Assembly: GCA_004793585.1 (NCBI GenBank) | Contig: SRZB01000024.1 | Span: 1 to 50,505, forward strand | Direction: 5' to 3' | Source of the DNA: Hominisplanchenecus murintestinalis | GTDB lineage: Bacteria > Bacillota > Clostridia > Lachnospirales > Lachnospiraceae | Length of the DNA stretch: 50,505 nucleotides | In this document: positions 35,201 through 43,883 of the stretch, in pieces | Position numbering within the stretch: position 1 is the first letter of the stretch | Layout: each line of letters opens with the position of its first letter | The notes under the pieces: model-generated | The model's database searches: none | The model's input: the letters and a program-made list of their open reading frames with translations, nothing else | What the model was told of the DNA's origin: nothing | Position numbers and translations under genes: made by a program

Positions 35201-35883
35201 CCAGTCGGATTGCCTTCTTCATCCAGCGTGGATACATTAAAATCCGCTTCTGGAATACCTGTCTCCGGATTCACCAGCATATAGATGACATCATCTTTAT
35301 TAGTATAAGAAATACCAAACAGCAATTCCATATAATCAGAGTCTGCCTCAAAAAGTCCTGGCAGAATGTCATGCAACTGATGACACTGTTTCAGGAACAA
35401 TTTGCCGAACATTTTATCCGTATCTTCTGATGTGCCACTCATTTTCCAGTTAATAATCTCTTCTTTTTCCTGTGCTGTCAGGTCTAAATCTACATCTGGT
35501 GCCTGTGTCACAAGATCTGGTTCCATCTTTCCTTCTTTTTCAGAGGAGAGTACACGAACTCTGTTCGGAAGATAATCGTTCACTTCCATAAAACGTATTG
35601 CACAGATCCTGTTGAACCAGGTATAAGCCACTTCTTCTACAACAGATTCAAAACCTCGGGATTCAATCTGGGATACCAGTCGTCTTCTCTGTTCACATTG
35701 TCTTTTGTTTAATGTTACTTCTGTTCCTGCAACGGTCTGGTATACTTCAAAGTCTGGTCCTTTTGTGATTGGTTCACTGCATGATTTTTCTGTAATTCCA
35801 AGCATACCGGCTTTATCTATAACAGAAGCAATCAGTTTTTTTCTTGCCTCTATGGCAAATTTCTTTATCGCATTCTTGTTCAT
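32272..35883 (-). CDS. pglX: BREX adenine-specific DNA methyltransferase PglX
   Basis: A 1203-residue type 1 BREX methyltransferase that marks host DNA at N6-adenine. Motif I is DPCMGSGH near residue 345, followed by GLDIDQRAYQLA, and the catalytic motif is VVTNPPYMGASGMGAK near 530. The C-terminal half is the target-recognition and BREX-specific region. Length is normal and the frame is intact. It follows brxC by 25 bases. Loss of phase between target recognition and methyltransferase domains, seen in some phase-variable PglX genes, is not evident, and I see no inverted partial copies. Confidence 0.96.
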   Translation of the reverse strand: MNKNAIKKFAIEARKKLIASVIDKAGMLGITEKSCSEPITKGPDFEVYQTVAGTEVTLNKRQCEQRRRLVSQIESRGFESVVEEVAYTWFNRICAIRFMEVNDYLPNRVRVLSSEKEGKMEPDLVTQAPDVDLDLTAQEKEEIINWKMSGTSEDTDKMFGKLFLKQCHQLHDILPGLFEADSDYMELLFGISYTNKDDVIYMLVNPETGIPEADFNVSTLDEEGNPTGQVEIIGWLYQYYNTELKDDTFAKLKKNVKITKERIPAATQLFTPDWIVRYMVENSVGRIWIEHLRAVDPSIDEKATAERFGWKYYLPEAEQEESVNIKLAEIRTTYKDLKPTDITCIDPCMGSGHILIAMFDVLMDIYESAGYDKREAAFEIVEHNIHGLDIDQRAYQLAYFAVMMKGRGYNRRFLRGRDGKPEPKVYAIVESNEINRNHLQFFGTHLSEMERNLAVMQIEGLLDTFKDAREYGSILNVDACEWDVLERFVDDLGTTGQISFESVGSEETQEQLKKLVKVAKNLGQKYDAVVTNPPYMGASGMGAKLSKYVKDNYSDSKSDLFAVFIEKCGHMAKKNGYQAMITQHAWMFLSSFEKLRVKILETDIVNMVHLGARAFEEIGGEVVQTTSFILRKSHIADYKGKYCRLIDPVSQQGKEEMFFAGENRYIADQTNFSKIPTMPIGYWISNQIFKALSGTLASDFADFCKGMDTGDNNRFLRLWFEINRERMNYPQKWVPYNKGGSYRKWYGNNEYVVNWDMDGMEVVNFKGSNIRNKRFYLKPGITWSATASGPFSCRYCFGNFIFDSKGCMAFTSDNNRLRYLMGAMNTKPFSKFMQVVSPTLDYNPGPVSRGAVIFEEGHDDIYKDVDENITISKADWDAFETSWDFQHHPFHCKVSTIAEAFEQWRAECDERFNQLKANEEKLNRIFIDIYGLQDELTPEVENKDITVRKADIGRDIRSFISYAVGCMFGRYSLDEDGLIYAGSEWDNSRYKTFLPDDDNCIPITDEEYFSDDIVGRFIEFVKTVYGADTLEENLDFIANALGNKGDTTREVIRNYFLKDFYADHLKVYQKRPIYWLFDSGKQNGFKALIYMHRYDADTVGRVRTDYLHRAQKYVETAMQSAQYTINNASSASEKSKATKAVTKYTKQLAEMKIYDEAIAHIANKRIEIDLDDGVKVNYEKFLGVEVAQEGKKALKVDLLAKIK

Positions 35884-35908
35884 GTACTGTTTCCTCCCAC
35901 TGGAATGA

Positions 35909-38900
35909 TTAGCTCAATGTAATGATAGTATTCTCTTCCAGCTCTTGTAATAATTTTCGCTTCATCTCTGCCAGGAACTTGTCAATATCCTGTTCATTTT
36001 CGATAGAATAGGTTCTTGCACCTGCTACATTACTGATAGATACGTTTTTCCGCTTTTTCGGTTTTGGCTGAACTGGCGGTGCTACCGGCTTCGGTGGTTC
36101 TGTATGACCGCCACCTGTTGGTGGTGTCACCGGAGTTACAGGCGGTACTGGTTTTGGACGATGTGCCTCTTCATATTCTGTGATTTCATCCATGCAACGA
36201 AGCTTTAATGTATCGCTTTCCAGTCTAATATTCTTCACTGCCGCAATCTCATGAGATGTATCCAGTTTCTGTTTTAATTCTGCAAAGGCATTCACGAACT
36301 TATCCCTGAATACAGGTGCAAATTCCTTTTCATCCAGTGTATGTAATACTTTCTCCAAATCATCATCCACGATTGGTCTCATTTCTTCTGCTTCTTTTTC
36401 CAGTAAGGCTCCATACTGTTCTACAAATTTCATAGACATATCTGGCAGTTTTTGAATCTGTCCAAATGGGTTTTTTGCTGTCACAATAGCTTCCATCTGG
36501 GCAACATTATCCATGATTTCCTGTTCTCGGACATAGGTCTTACTGTTTTCAAACATCTGGATCTGTTCCAATGCTTTTTCGAAGATCTTTTTCTGACCAC
36601 CTTTGAAGAAGTCAAATACCGGTGCAGTATCATCTGCATCGTCCAACAGATCATCTCGCTTTTTATCCACTGTCTTAAAAAACTCTACCGGCTCTTTGAT
36701 TGCCAGAAGTTCTACCAGATTCTTCTTCGCCTGTTCCATCATAGATTTGCATGGCAGCTTTGGATTTACACGATATTCAATCATGATCTCACCAAATGTT
36801 TCCAGCTTATCCTGTGCTTTATTCTTAAAGTTTCTCATAATAGTATCATCATCATCACTGGATACGGAGAAACCAAAATAGTCTTTCAATACTTCTTTTA
36901 CGGAACGGATCTGTCCGTCTGTTGCTCTTTCCCTGATGTCAATAAGCAGTTTTTCGACAAATTCACGTTTTGTCAGGTAACGTACCAGTTCATCTTTTGT
37001 ATTGGACAACATGGATAAACTCTGGCTGTTATAGGTAAGGGAAACTCTCCCCATCTTAAAGAGCATAGCAACCAGCCACTGCACATCTTTCGGTTCAAAA
37101 CCATACGGAGCTGCCCCGAATTTGTCCTGCAGGGATTTCAGAGAAGTCTTCATATGCCTTGCATTGTTCAGGCTGATCACCTGAATCACTTCTTCCAGTG
37201 CTAATTTATTCGGTGTTGTATCACTGGTTCCAAGGAAAGAAAGCTGTCCATCATTACCATTGAATACGGCAGCAATATCAGAAAGTTCCGGAGCTGTTTC
37301 CATATAGGTCAGCTTGTTATACTGCATGGCTACTAACTTGCCAAGTGCTTCATTGATACGGCTTGCCGGCTCTTTGGCTGAGATATTTGCTTTATCACCA
37401 TTCACATAGATATCCGCATGTTTCAATGCATCCTCAATAAAGATACGGATACGGTCTTTCTTTTCAATACGTTCATCTTCTTTTGCACGACGGATACTGT
37501 CAAAGCTTCCTCTTGCACCAGAAGCATTTTTATTCAGGAACTTATAGATCTTGATAGAATCTGTAATCTCATCCAGGAAGGTACTGTCATTCGGTAATTT
37601 TACAATCACACTATGTTCCTGTGCGGAAAGCATACGCAGGGCAGAATCCGGATAATCTTCCCCATATGGTGTGATGATGGATACTCCGATATCATTGGAC
37701 TGATTTCCCTTGAAATACCGATCATCTACCTTCTGGTTGAATGGAAATAAATAACGGCTGCTGTAACGATATTTCTTATCTGTAAAGATTTCCTCGAAGA
37801 TTACAGTAGATGCCTCTCCGATAATCTCGCCCATTTCTACTGATTCGTTATTGATGGCATTATTGATTTCCTGCTCTTCATTCGTCAGGAAGATATAGAT
37901 TTCTCCATTTTTCTGTACCAGTGTCTCTCGGATCAGTTTCTTTAAGGATTCTTCGATCTTTCCACGGATTTCAATACGATCATCGTCAATATTGGAGATC
38001 ATCAGCGTAGTAAGGTTATCTACATTTGCTTTGATCTCTTTGACATATTTAATCATAAACAGGACTTTCAGCAGTTCCACATCAAACTCGCCCAGTCTGC
38101 TGTTATCCTCTGCATCCGTAATGACCTGACTGTGCTGATGGTCAATGAATTTATGCAGCGGATCATAGAAATAGCTGAACGGTACCAGTACACCTTCCTG
38201 GCTGTCCTTTAATCGGATCGCAGATTCCTGGAACAGTGCTAACATAGAACGGGACTGGTCAGATAAGTGCTTTCCACTGGCTCCATGAGTACGCACAGCT
38301 GTCAACACCTGTCCAAGTAAGTTGAACTGGTATGGAATAAACGGATAGCAATCTGCAAAATCCGTTTTATCTGTATATAATTTCTTATCTGCTGTATCTG
38401 CCGTAAATGTGATCAGATTCTTGATAATGGATTCTTTCTGCTCATATAATAACTTCAAGGATTCTTCTGCAATCTCGTTTTTCTCCAGGATACGTTTCCG
38501 GATAACTTCATCTACATTGGATGCAGACAAGGATAATCTGGTATCAAAACGTCCCTGAATCTTGGAGAAGTCATTGCCTTTTGTCTTTGTGATAGAATCA
38601 ATATCTTCCTGGCTGGTAACGATCACCCATGCTTTTCCTCTGCAGGCAGTTCCCAGATCTTCTACAATGGTCTGCAGATTCAGCATTAACTGGGTATCAT
38701 CCGCAATGTACTGTCCGATCTCATCTACAAGGAAAATAACGTGATGGTTCGGTCCTTTTTTCTCACAGTACTCTTTGACCAGAGATACAAACTTCTCAAT
38801 ACTGAGGTCATAACTTCCCTTGGCATTCTTACACCAATTGCGGGCAGCCTCCTCACTCATGAAATCCATAGCCACGATTGCTTTTACGATTTTATCCTGG

Positions 38901-39514
38901 ATAACTGCAAAAGCCTGTCTCTTCTTCTCCCAAGGTGCCCCTGCAATCTCTTCAAATTTCTCTTTGAACTCTTCAAATCTGCCTTCGTTGTCCAGCTGGC
39001 GTTCAAATTCTGCAAGATATGGAATAGATCCACAGTATCCCTGCATTTCATTGAATACCTTCATAAAAACTTCCACGATGGCTTCTTTCCCTGATCCAAC
39101 CTTTGCAGATCCTTTGGAATCAATATTAAAGAGCATGACATCAGAAGAAATGGTTCCGGAATTGGTCATCTTGGCAATCAGCATCGGATCATCGATTTTC
39201 TTTCCGTCTGTAAAATACTCAATGGCTCTCTTTCCTTCTACCACACTGTTTTTTAACAGATAAGAAAGAATTTTTAAGAAGTGAGATTTACCACTTCCAA
39301 AGAAGCCGGAGATCCAGACACCCATTTTGTCCGTATTATTATTGATCCCTTTTTCATAGTTATCGAAAAAATCACGGAAATGTTTTAACAGTTCTTTTGT
39401 TACTACATATTCGTCCAATTCCTGATATACGTTTTCTTCATCAGACTGACCTACTTTGATTACGCCCTTAATATCACGGTCAATCTGTTTCTCAAACATC
39501 TCTTTAATCTGCAT
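35909..39514 (-). CDS. brxC: BREX ATPase BrxC
   Basis: A 1201-residue protein of the DUF499-like BREX P-loop ATPase family. Walker A is GFFGSGKSHFL at residues 70-80 and Walker B is NHHVIFLVDEIGQY near 265. It has a proline-rich linker (PVPPVTPVTPPTGGG) near residue 1120, then a basic KPKKRK and a short C-terminal domain. BrxC is an essential BREX component of unsettled biochemistry. It is the normal third gene of the type 1 locus, starting 17 bases after brxB stops. Confidence 0.96.
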   Translation of the reverse strand: MQIKEMFEKQIDRDIKGVIKVGQSDEENVYQELDEYVVTKELLKHFRDFFDNYEKGINNNTDKMGVWISGFFGSGKSHFLKILSYLLKNSVVEGKRAIEYFTDGKKIDDPMLIAKMTNSGTISSDVMLFNIDSKGSAKVGSGKEAIVEVFMKVFNEMQGYCGSIPYLAEFERQLDNEGRFEEFKEKFEEIAGAPWEKKRQAFAVIQDKIVKAIVAMDFMSEEAARNWCKNAKGSYDLSIEKFVSLVKEYCEKKGPNHHVIFLVDEIGQYIADDTQLMLNLQTIVEDLGTACRGKAWVIVTSQEDIDSITKTKGNDFSKIQGRFDTRLSLSASNVDEVIRKRILEKNEIAEESLKLLYEQKESIIKNLITFTADTADKKLYTDKTDFADCYPFIPYQFNLLGQVLTAVRTHGASGKHLSDQSRSMLALFQESAIRLKDSQEGVLVPFSYFYDPLHKFIDHQHSQVITDAEDNSRLGEFDVELLKVLFMIKYVKEIKANVDNLTTLMISNIDDDRIEIRGKIEESLKKLIRETLVQKNGEIYIFLTNEEQEINNAINNESVEMGEIIGEASTVIFEEIFTDKKYRYSSRYLFPFNQKVDDRYFKGNQSNDIGVSIITPYGEDYPDSALRMLSAQEHSVIVKLPNDSTFLDEITDSIKIYKFLNKNASGARGSFDSIRRAKEDERIEKKDRIRIFIEDALKHADIYVNGDKANISAKEPASRINEALGKLVAMQYNKLTYMETAPELSDIAAVFNGNDGQLSFLGTSDTTPNKLALEEVIQVISLNNARHMKTSLKSLQDKFGAAPYGFEPKDVQWLVAMLFKMGRVSLTYNSQSLSMLSNTKDELVRYLTKREFVEKLLIDIRERATDGQIRSVKEVLKDYFGFSVSSDDDDTIMRNFKNKAQDKLETFGEIMIEYRVNPKLPCKSMMEQAKKNLVELLAIKEPVEFFKTVDKKRDDLLDDADDTAPVFDFFKGGQKKIFEKALEQIQMFENSKTYVREQEIMDNVAQMEAIVTAKNPFGQIQKLPDMSMKFVEQYGALLEKEAEEMRPIVDDDLEKVLHTLDEKEFAPVFRDKFVNAFAELKQKLDTSHEIAAVKNIRLESDTLKLRCMDEITEYEEAHRPKPVPPVTPVTPPTGGGHTEPPKPVAPPVQPKPKKRKNVSISNVAGARTYSIENEQDIDKFLAEMKRKLLQELEENTIITLS

Positions 39515-39531
39515 TTTTCTTCTCCTTTGTT

Positions 39532-40119
39532 TTACACAAGCCGGAATGCCCGGTAATAATTTCTGGAATCCATCGTTCCGAATAATTTCAGATCCTGTCC
39601 GCTGTATTCTCCAGGATAAAACATCACAACCGGCACACTGTCCAGTACCTGATGTAAATTGTTCAAAATATTATGGCTTGCAATGATCGGATGACATTTT
39701 CCAACTCCTGTCAGAAAAATCACACTGTCTGTCAGATCTTCCTGTAAAATCTTTGAGATAATCAGGTTCAGTTCGTTCGTTTCATCCAGTCCTAATGTCT
39801 CTACCAGACTGTCTGCCATATCAAAAAATCCATTGTCTTTTTCTAGATCAAAGAAGGCTTCCAGATATCCTTCTTCCTCCAATACCTGAATCATCGTATG
39901 AAACAGGTCAAATTCTATAATTTTAAAGTCTTTATTGCCATTATTGATTCTGTCTTTTAAGTATGCGATATGATTGCGTACTTCCAGCTCTGCTCTCGGA
40001 TCGTAATCAAACACATAATATCCGACTTCATTTCCTAGTCCTTTATTTTCACGGAAAGACTTTTCAGAAATCTTATCCTCAATCCGGTTCAGTCTTTCTT
40101 CCAAACTTAATCTTGCCAT
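39532..40119 (-). CDS. brxB: BREX protein BrxB (DUF1788)
   Basis: A 195-residue DUF1788 protein. It starts MARLSLEERLNRIEDKI, has the segment YYVFDYDPRAELEVRNHI near residue 33, and FLTGVGKCHPII, then VVMFYPGEYSGQDLKLFG near the C-terminus, as is usual for BrxB. Required for BREX interference but of unknown reaction. It lies 2 bases after brxA. Confidence 0.95.
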   Translation of the reverse strand: MARLSLEERLNRIEDKISEKSFRENKGLGNEVGYYVFDYDPRAELEVRNHIAYLKDRINNGNKDFKIIEFDLFHTMIQVLEEEGYLEAFFDLEKDNGFFDMADSLVETLGLDETNELNLIISKILQEDLTDSVIFLTGVGKCHPIIASHNILNNLHQVLDSVPVVMFYPGEYSGQDLKLFGTMDSRNYYRAFRLV

Positions 40120-40121
40120 CC

Positions 40122-40712
40122 TTAGACTCCCTTCACTGCCTTCAAGTATTCGCCAAGCCCATTTGCAGTCAGTAATTCTTCTGTCCGGTAATCAATATGA
40201 ATTGGCTTGATTGTTCTTGGTTTTGCACTGCTTTCCAGTAATCCTGCCTCAAACATCATTCTGGTAAAGCACTGTTTTAACTTCCGTACTGCAGTATCCG
40301 TCCATCCAGCAACCACATCACTCTGCATTGCCTTATCTGCAAAAAAGACATTCAGATCCCGGTCTGTGATCTCTTTTTCACCTAATCGAATCTTCTCGTC
40401 ATATACTTCATGTAAAAACTCAAAAAATAATCTGCTGTCCATCAAAATTGCAATGAGATTCAGAATCTTTGCGGTTTCTACATCACAAGTGATAAATGTC
40501 TGTAATACTGCTTCTGGTAAGGCTGATACCCTTCGGTACGTTCCATTCAACACCTCATAAGCTCGATATTCTGCTTTCACCTGATAGATATTTTCCTCCC
40601 AGGCAATCTTGCGGATGTCTGCCTTGCTAAGTCCTTCCAGAATATAAGCTGCTGTTTTTCTGGATTCTTGCAGCCAGAATAATTTTGATGTAAGTCCTGC
40701 ACTGTATTCCAT
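40122..40712 (-). CDS. brxA: BREX protein BrxA (DUF1819)
   Basis: A 196-residue DUF1819 protein: MEYSAGLTSKLFWLQESRKT at the start, then WTDTAVRKLKQCFTRMMFEAGL near residue 140. BrxA is a small DNA-binding BREX core protein. Its ATG overlaps the XRE regulator's stop (TAATG), so regulator and BREX core are translationally coupled. Confidence 0.95.
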   Translation of the reverse strand: MEYSAGLTSKLFWLQESRKTAAYILEGLSKADIRKIAWEENIYQVKAEYRAYEVLNGTYRRVSALPEAVLQTFITCDVETAKILNLIAILMDSRLFFEFLHEVYDEKIRLGEKEITDRDLNVFFADKAMQSDVVAGWTDTAVRKLKQCFTRMMFEAGLLESSAKPRTIKPIHIDYRTEELLTANGLGEYLKAVKGV

Positions 40713-40933
40713 TACTGTCCACCATCCTTCGTCTCTTTTTCATAATGGACAATATCTCCGAAATCACAATCTAACTTCTCGCAGATCTTTTCCAGAACCT
40801 TCATGGAAACCAGCTCTCCATTGGTCATTTTTGCCACGGTACTGCTGCTGATTTCCACCTGGTTCATCATATCCACTTTTTTCATATTTTTATCAATTAA
40901 TAACTTCCATAATCCATTGTATGATACTGCCAT
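40712..40933 (-). CDS. XRE-family regulator at the head of the BREX operon, 73 aa
   Basis: A single helix-turn-helix: YNGLWKLLIDKNMKKVDMMN, then SSSTVAKMTNGELVSMKVLE and CDFGDIVHYE. This is the short Cro-like form common in Firmicutes element regulators. ATG at 40933 has GAGGGA at good spacing; a frame to 40957 does not. It is coupled to brxA and is the likely autoregulator of the operon; inverted repeats upstream are candidate operators. Confidence 0.85.
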   Translation of the reverse strand: MAVSYNGLWKLLIDKNMKKVDMMNQVEISSSTVAKMTNGELVSMKVLEKICEKLDCDFGDIVHYEKETKDGGQ

Positions 40934-40978
40934 ATGTATTCCCTCTTCGTTATACACAACTTATGGTTTTCCTGTATT

Positions 40979-41055
40979 TTGAAAGTATATTATTTCATTT
41001 TCGGTCTTACACTTTCAATCCATATTATTGTACCATACTGTATGTTTTTCTTCAA
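40979..41055 (-). promoter_or_regulatory. BREX operon promoter and inverted-repeat operator
   Basis: On the minus strand TTGAAG (41050-41055), a 17-base spacer and TACAAT (41027-41032) form a good sigma-A promoter. Just downstream lie 8-base inverted arms TTGAAAGT and ACTTTCAA (40979-40986 and 41011-41018), 24 bases apart, well placed for repression by the adjacent XRE protein. Distance to its ATG is about 90 bases. Confidence 0.65.
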
Positions 41056-41132
41056 TGATAAGTGCAAATGAGAACTTCGACTTTGCGAATGATTCATTTG
41101 AAAAATCTAAGGGAGTCGCATGACCTTTTCTT

Positions 41133-41960
41133 CTATTCTTCCAAATACATTTTCAGAGCATTATAGCAGTTCAATGTCTCGTTATCTGCATCATTAAAAT
41201 TCTGAGAATAGGTCTGCAGGCTTCCTGTTGGATCTGTTGCAAGATTTGTCAATGATATATACGCATCATACAGTTTTGAAAGCGATTCATAAGCGTCCTT
41301 ATATTCTTCTGGTGGATTCTTTAATTTCTTCATCAAAGAATTGACAGTATCTTTGTTGTCATTGATATCTGCTATCTGACTGCTAAAACTGTTGTCAGAG
41401 AACAGATTTTGTAAGGCATCATTAAAATCAGACACATAGTATCCCTTTGGTTTTGTATATTTATCTGTTTTGCTGTCACTTTTCTCATAAATTGCATTGT
41501 ACCAAACCTGTTTAATCAGATTGCCGCAGGTTTCCGCATCACTGGCACCAGAAAGCATAGAATATGCTGCCATGTTCAGATTTGTACCGTATTCCTCGCT
41601 CTGCTTCTGTGCCTCTGCCGCTGCCTTTGCTGCGACATTCTTCTTATGTGTCTGTACTCCTATAGCTGCAATAATTGCTGCAACAATAACTGCTATTGCT
41701 GCTATCGCAATTATTTTCTTTGATTTTTTTGTAATCTTTACACCGGTGACTTCTACCTGCTGTGGAATTTTTTCTGTCTCAATAATGTTTTCTATTGGGC
41801 AACCGCATTTCGGACATGTTTCCATTCCTTCTTCCAGCTCTGCTCCACAGTCCGGACAGTTTTTCTTTTCTTCTGGAACCAGAATTGCACCACAGTGTAC
41901 GCATTTTTTCGCCTTATCCGATATTTGTTCGCCGCAATTCGGGCATGTTGTCATAGCCAT
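41133..41960 (-). CDS. Double zinc-ribbon, single-pass membrane protein
   Basis: Two four-cysteine zinc ribbons occupy residues 5-22 (CPNCG, then CVHC) and 35-52 (CPDCG, then CPKCG). They are followed by one membrane segment at ~82-104 (IIAIAAIAVIVAAIIAAIGV) and a ~170-residue helical outer domain. The predicted topology has zinc ribbons inside and the domain outside. It is the last gene of an operon beginning with the VWA protein and controlled by GTCGC promoter copy 3. The first 47 bases overlap the exonuclease gene. GGAGG precedes the start. Its role is unknown; a membrane sensor is plausible. Confidence 0.8.
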   Translation of the reverse strand: MAMTTCPNCGEQISDKAKKCVHCGAILVPEEKKNCPDCGAELEEGMETCPKCGCPIENIIETEKIPQQVEVTGVKITKKSKKIIAIAAIAVIVAAIIAAIGVQTHKKNVAAKAAAEAQKQSEEYGTNLNMAAYSMLSGASDAETCGNLIKQVWYNAIYEKSDSKTDKYTKPKGYYVSDFNDALQNLFSDNSFSSQIADINDNKDTVNSLMKKLKNPPEEYKDAYESLSKLYDAYISLTNLATDPTGSLQTYSQNFNDADNETLNCYNALKMYLEE

Positions 41961-43134
41961 AATCTTTTTCCTCCAAATTTTTCATTTTCAATTCCATCTC
42001 TACCATTTCCAGTAGTTTTTCCAATCTGCTTTTCTTCGACATACGTTTCACAGTTCCTGCGTCATGATATTTTATATACTGGATCACCTCAAAGAAATTC
42101 TCTGATGGCAGCTTTTGTTTATGATATCCTTCTGTACATTTCATTTTCTGCTTTTTGAAATATTGAGATTTATTGGTTCTGTAATTCTCATGAAATAGTT
42201 CTTTTACCTTATCTTCCTGCAGATAAACAATCCATCTTGAAAAGGCTGTCCTTACAAATACAGCATTACTGCTGACACTATAAGATAACTGGAACCATTT
42301 GCAGATTTTTTCTATATTACTTTCTGTAGGTGGAAGCTGCTTTAGCTCTTCTCTATTTTTCTTGTTTTTTGCTTTTTGTATACTACTAAATTCCCACTCC
42401 AATCGTTTCCAGTTTTGCTTCTTACCACAGCATTTACACACTGTATACCCTCTGAAAATCATACTTTTAGGAACTACCACTTTCCTTTCTGCCGACATAC
42501 TTTGCACATATCGACAACTTTCTGTATGTAACATCCTCGTAGCATCATTTGCAAGGCAATTCTCTGTAGCTGTCATGCCACTATATTGTTGAAAGCATTG
42601 ATAAAAAAGCTGATAGAGATAATTAGCATCATGTTTCGCATAATGAAGATAATTTGGAACATACTCAATACCAGAACTTATCAATGCATTTTCAAACCCA
42701 ATCTGATTATTACCACTTCCTGCAATTACTCCCAAAACGTCTTGTAGAACCACTACTCTGTGCCTTTTTATCGTGATACCATATTTTCTCATATCTCTCA
42801 GGAATAACTCATAAGTATCTCTGCTCCACACTATTAAATGACAATATTGTGGAAAAGATTGTGCAAACTTTTCAAGTACTACTTTTTCCTCGTTGCCTTG
42901 CATAATATTTGCTAATGGTGTATGCGATAGGATTTCTGTTTTTTTATTAAATAGTTTTGGATCACTTAATCTGATCGCCTTAGAAAATGTTTTTACTTTT
43001 TGTATTTGTTCATCAGCAGCTACTACCCCTATCTGAATTGCCTCCCGCCCATCCAGATCAGATGTTCCTGGTGCCTGATTCCACTCTATATCAAGAAACA
43101 GATATTCAATTTTTTTGCTTTTAACATCTTCCAC
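41914..43134 (-). CDS. DnaQ-like DEDDh exonuclease with C-terminal extension, 406 aa
   Basis: The exonuclease I motif is LFLDIEW at residues 12-18 (catalytic D15, E17). Exonuclease II is probably around VLQDVLG near 128. Exonuclease III is H-Y-A-K-H-D-A-N-Y-L near 164-173, giving the HxxxxD pattern. The C-terminal half has a CxCC-type pair (VCKCCGKKQNW) that may bind zinc. 3'-5' exonuclease activity on DNA or RNA is inferred. Its ATG overlaps the VWA stop by one base. It belongs to the same operon as VWA and zinc-ribbon genes, a combination I do not recognise as a named system. Confidence 0.8.
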   Translation of the reverse strand: MEDVKSKKIEYLFLDIEWNQAPGTSDLDGREAIQIGVVAADEQIQKVKTFSKAIRLSDPKLFNKKTEILSHTPLANIMQGNEEKVVLEKFAQSFPQYCHLIVWSRDTYELFLRDMRKYGITIKRHRVVVLQDVLGVIAGSGNNQIGFENALISSGIEYVPNYLHYAKHDANYLYQLFYQCFQQYSGMTATENCLANDATRMLHTESCRYVQSMSAERKVVVPKSMIFRGYTVCKCCGKKQNWKRLEWEFSSIQKAKNKKNREELKQLPPTESNIEKICKWFQLSYSVSSNAVFVRTAFSRWIVYLQEDKVKELFHENYRTNKSQYFKKQKMKCTEGYHKQKLPSENFFEVIQYIKYHDAGTVKRMSKKSRLEKLLEMVEMELKMKNLEEKDYGYDNMPELRRTNIG

Positions 43135-43787
43135 TATTTTTTCCCTTCTTTGTATGCCTGAATCTCATCTGCCCAATGATCGTCCATAAAATCCATCATT
43201 GCATCACTTTCAACAGCTTTTGAAATTGCTTTTCCTACAGCTTTAAAATTCAATTCGACGCCCTTGGAATCATTTTCATATGTTACAGATCTGTTTCTGG
43301 CAATCCCTATCTTCTCAGCCTCTCTTCCTGCATCAATATTGGCACCCAGAAACAGGAACTCCCATCCGCACTCTTTCTTTGCTTCTATCTTTCTCCTGAT
43401 CTGCTCCTGTGTGAAATGCTCACTGGAATTTTCTAGTCCATCTGTAGTAATAACAAATATGATTTTTCCTGCCCTGTGATCCTCCGGAAGATGTTTCTGT
43501 ACATTTTCCATTTTTTCAATTGCTGTTCCAACTGCATCTAATAAAGCGGTACAGCCACGCACAAAGTATTCTTTTTCTGTAAATGGTTCGATGATCTCCA
43601 CCGGAAATCTGTCATGAATGATATCTACTTCATCATCAAATAAAATAGTGGTCACATTTACTTTCTTTCCCTGCGCCTTTTGCTTTGCGATCATGCCGTT
43701 AAATCCGCCAATCGTATCACTTTCCAGACCGCCCATTGATCCACTTCTGTCCAAAATAAAAACCAACTCAGTTAATTCTGTATTCAT
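43134..43787 (-). CDS. Second VWA-domain protein, TerY-like
   Basis: A 217-residue stand-alone VWA domain. The metal site is intact: LDRSGSMGG (DxSxS), the threonine in RGCTALLDAVG and the aspartate in TTDGLENSS. Unlike the first VWA protein it lacks the Ser/Pro-rich tail. TerY proteins are of this size and type. It is preceded by GTCGC promoter copy 3 and followed by the exonuclease. It probably works with the kinase/phosphatase triad on the other side of BREX, as both share the promoter motif. Confidence 0.9.
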   Translation of the reverse strand: MNTELTELVFILDRSGSMGGLESDTIGGFNGMIAKQKAQGKKVNVTTILFDDEVDIIHDRFPVEIIEPFTEKEYFVRGCTALLDAVGTAIEKMENVQKHLPEDHRAGKIIFVITTDGLENSSEHFTQEQIRRKIEAKKECGWEFLFLGANIDAGREAEKIGIARNRSVTYENDSKGVELNFKAVGKAISKAVESDAMMDFMDDHWADEIQAYKEGKK

Positions 43788-43819
43788 GTGATTACCTCCT
43801 GGTATTTGTTGTTAATCAC

Positions 43820-43863
43820 ATTTTATCTACAGAACCAACTGGGTTGGTCGCCTGTCAGGTGAC
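43820..43863 (-). promoter_or_regulatory. GTCGC-type activator promoter, copy 3 (VWA/exonuclease operon)
   Basis: GTCGC-CTGTCAG-GTGAC (43847-43863; one wobble from perfect). On the minus strand it is followed after exactly 21 bases by the -10 TAAAAT (43820-43825), 33 bases before the VWA ATG. A separate perfect palindrome, ACCAACCCAGTTGGT, lies inside the 21-base spacer only in this copy. Confidence 0.75.
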
Positions 43864-43883
43864 ATTGCACCTAAAATATTTTG

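Noticed and set aside
36452-37018. Plus-strand reading frame of 188 residues opposite brxC
   Set aside because: Cys/Phe-rich composition typical of antisense translation of a charged helical protein; brxC on the other strand is intact and recognisable.
41065-41118. Inverted arms CAAATGA/TCATTTG and the half-site GTCGCATGAC upstream of BREX
   Set aside because: The arms are 22 bases apart without a T-run, so no terminator can be claimed; the GTCGC half-site lacks its partner and the 21-base spacing to a -10, so it is not counted as a fourth copy.
41497-42015. Plus-strand reading frame of 172 residues opposite the zinc-ribbon gene
   Set aside because: Its hydrophobic stretch is the mirror of the Ala-rich membrane segment on the real strand; there is no ribosome site.
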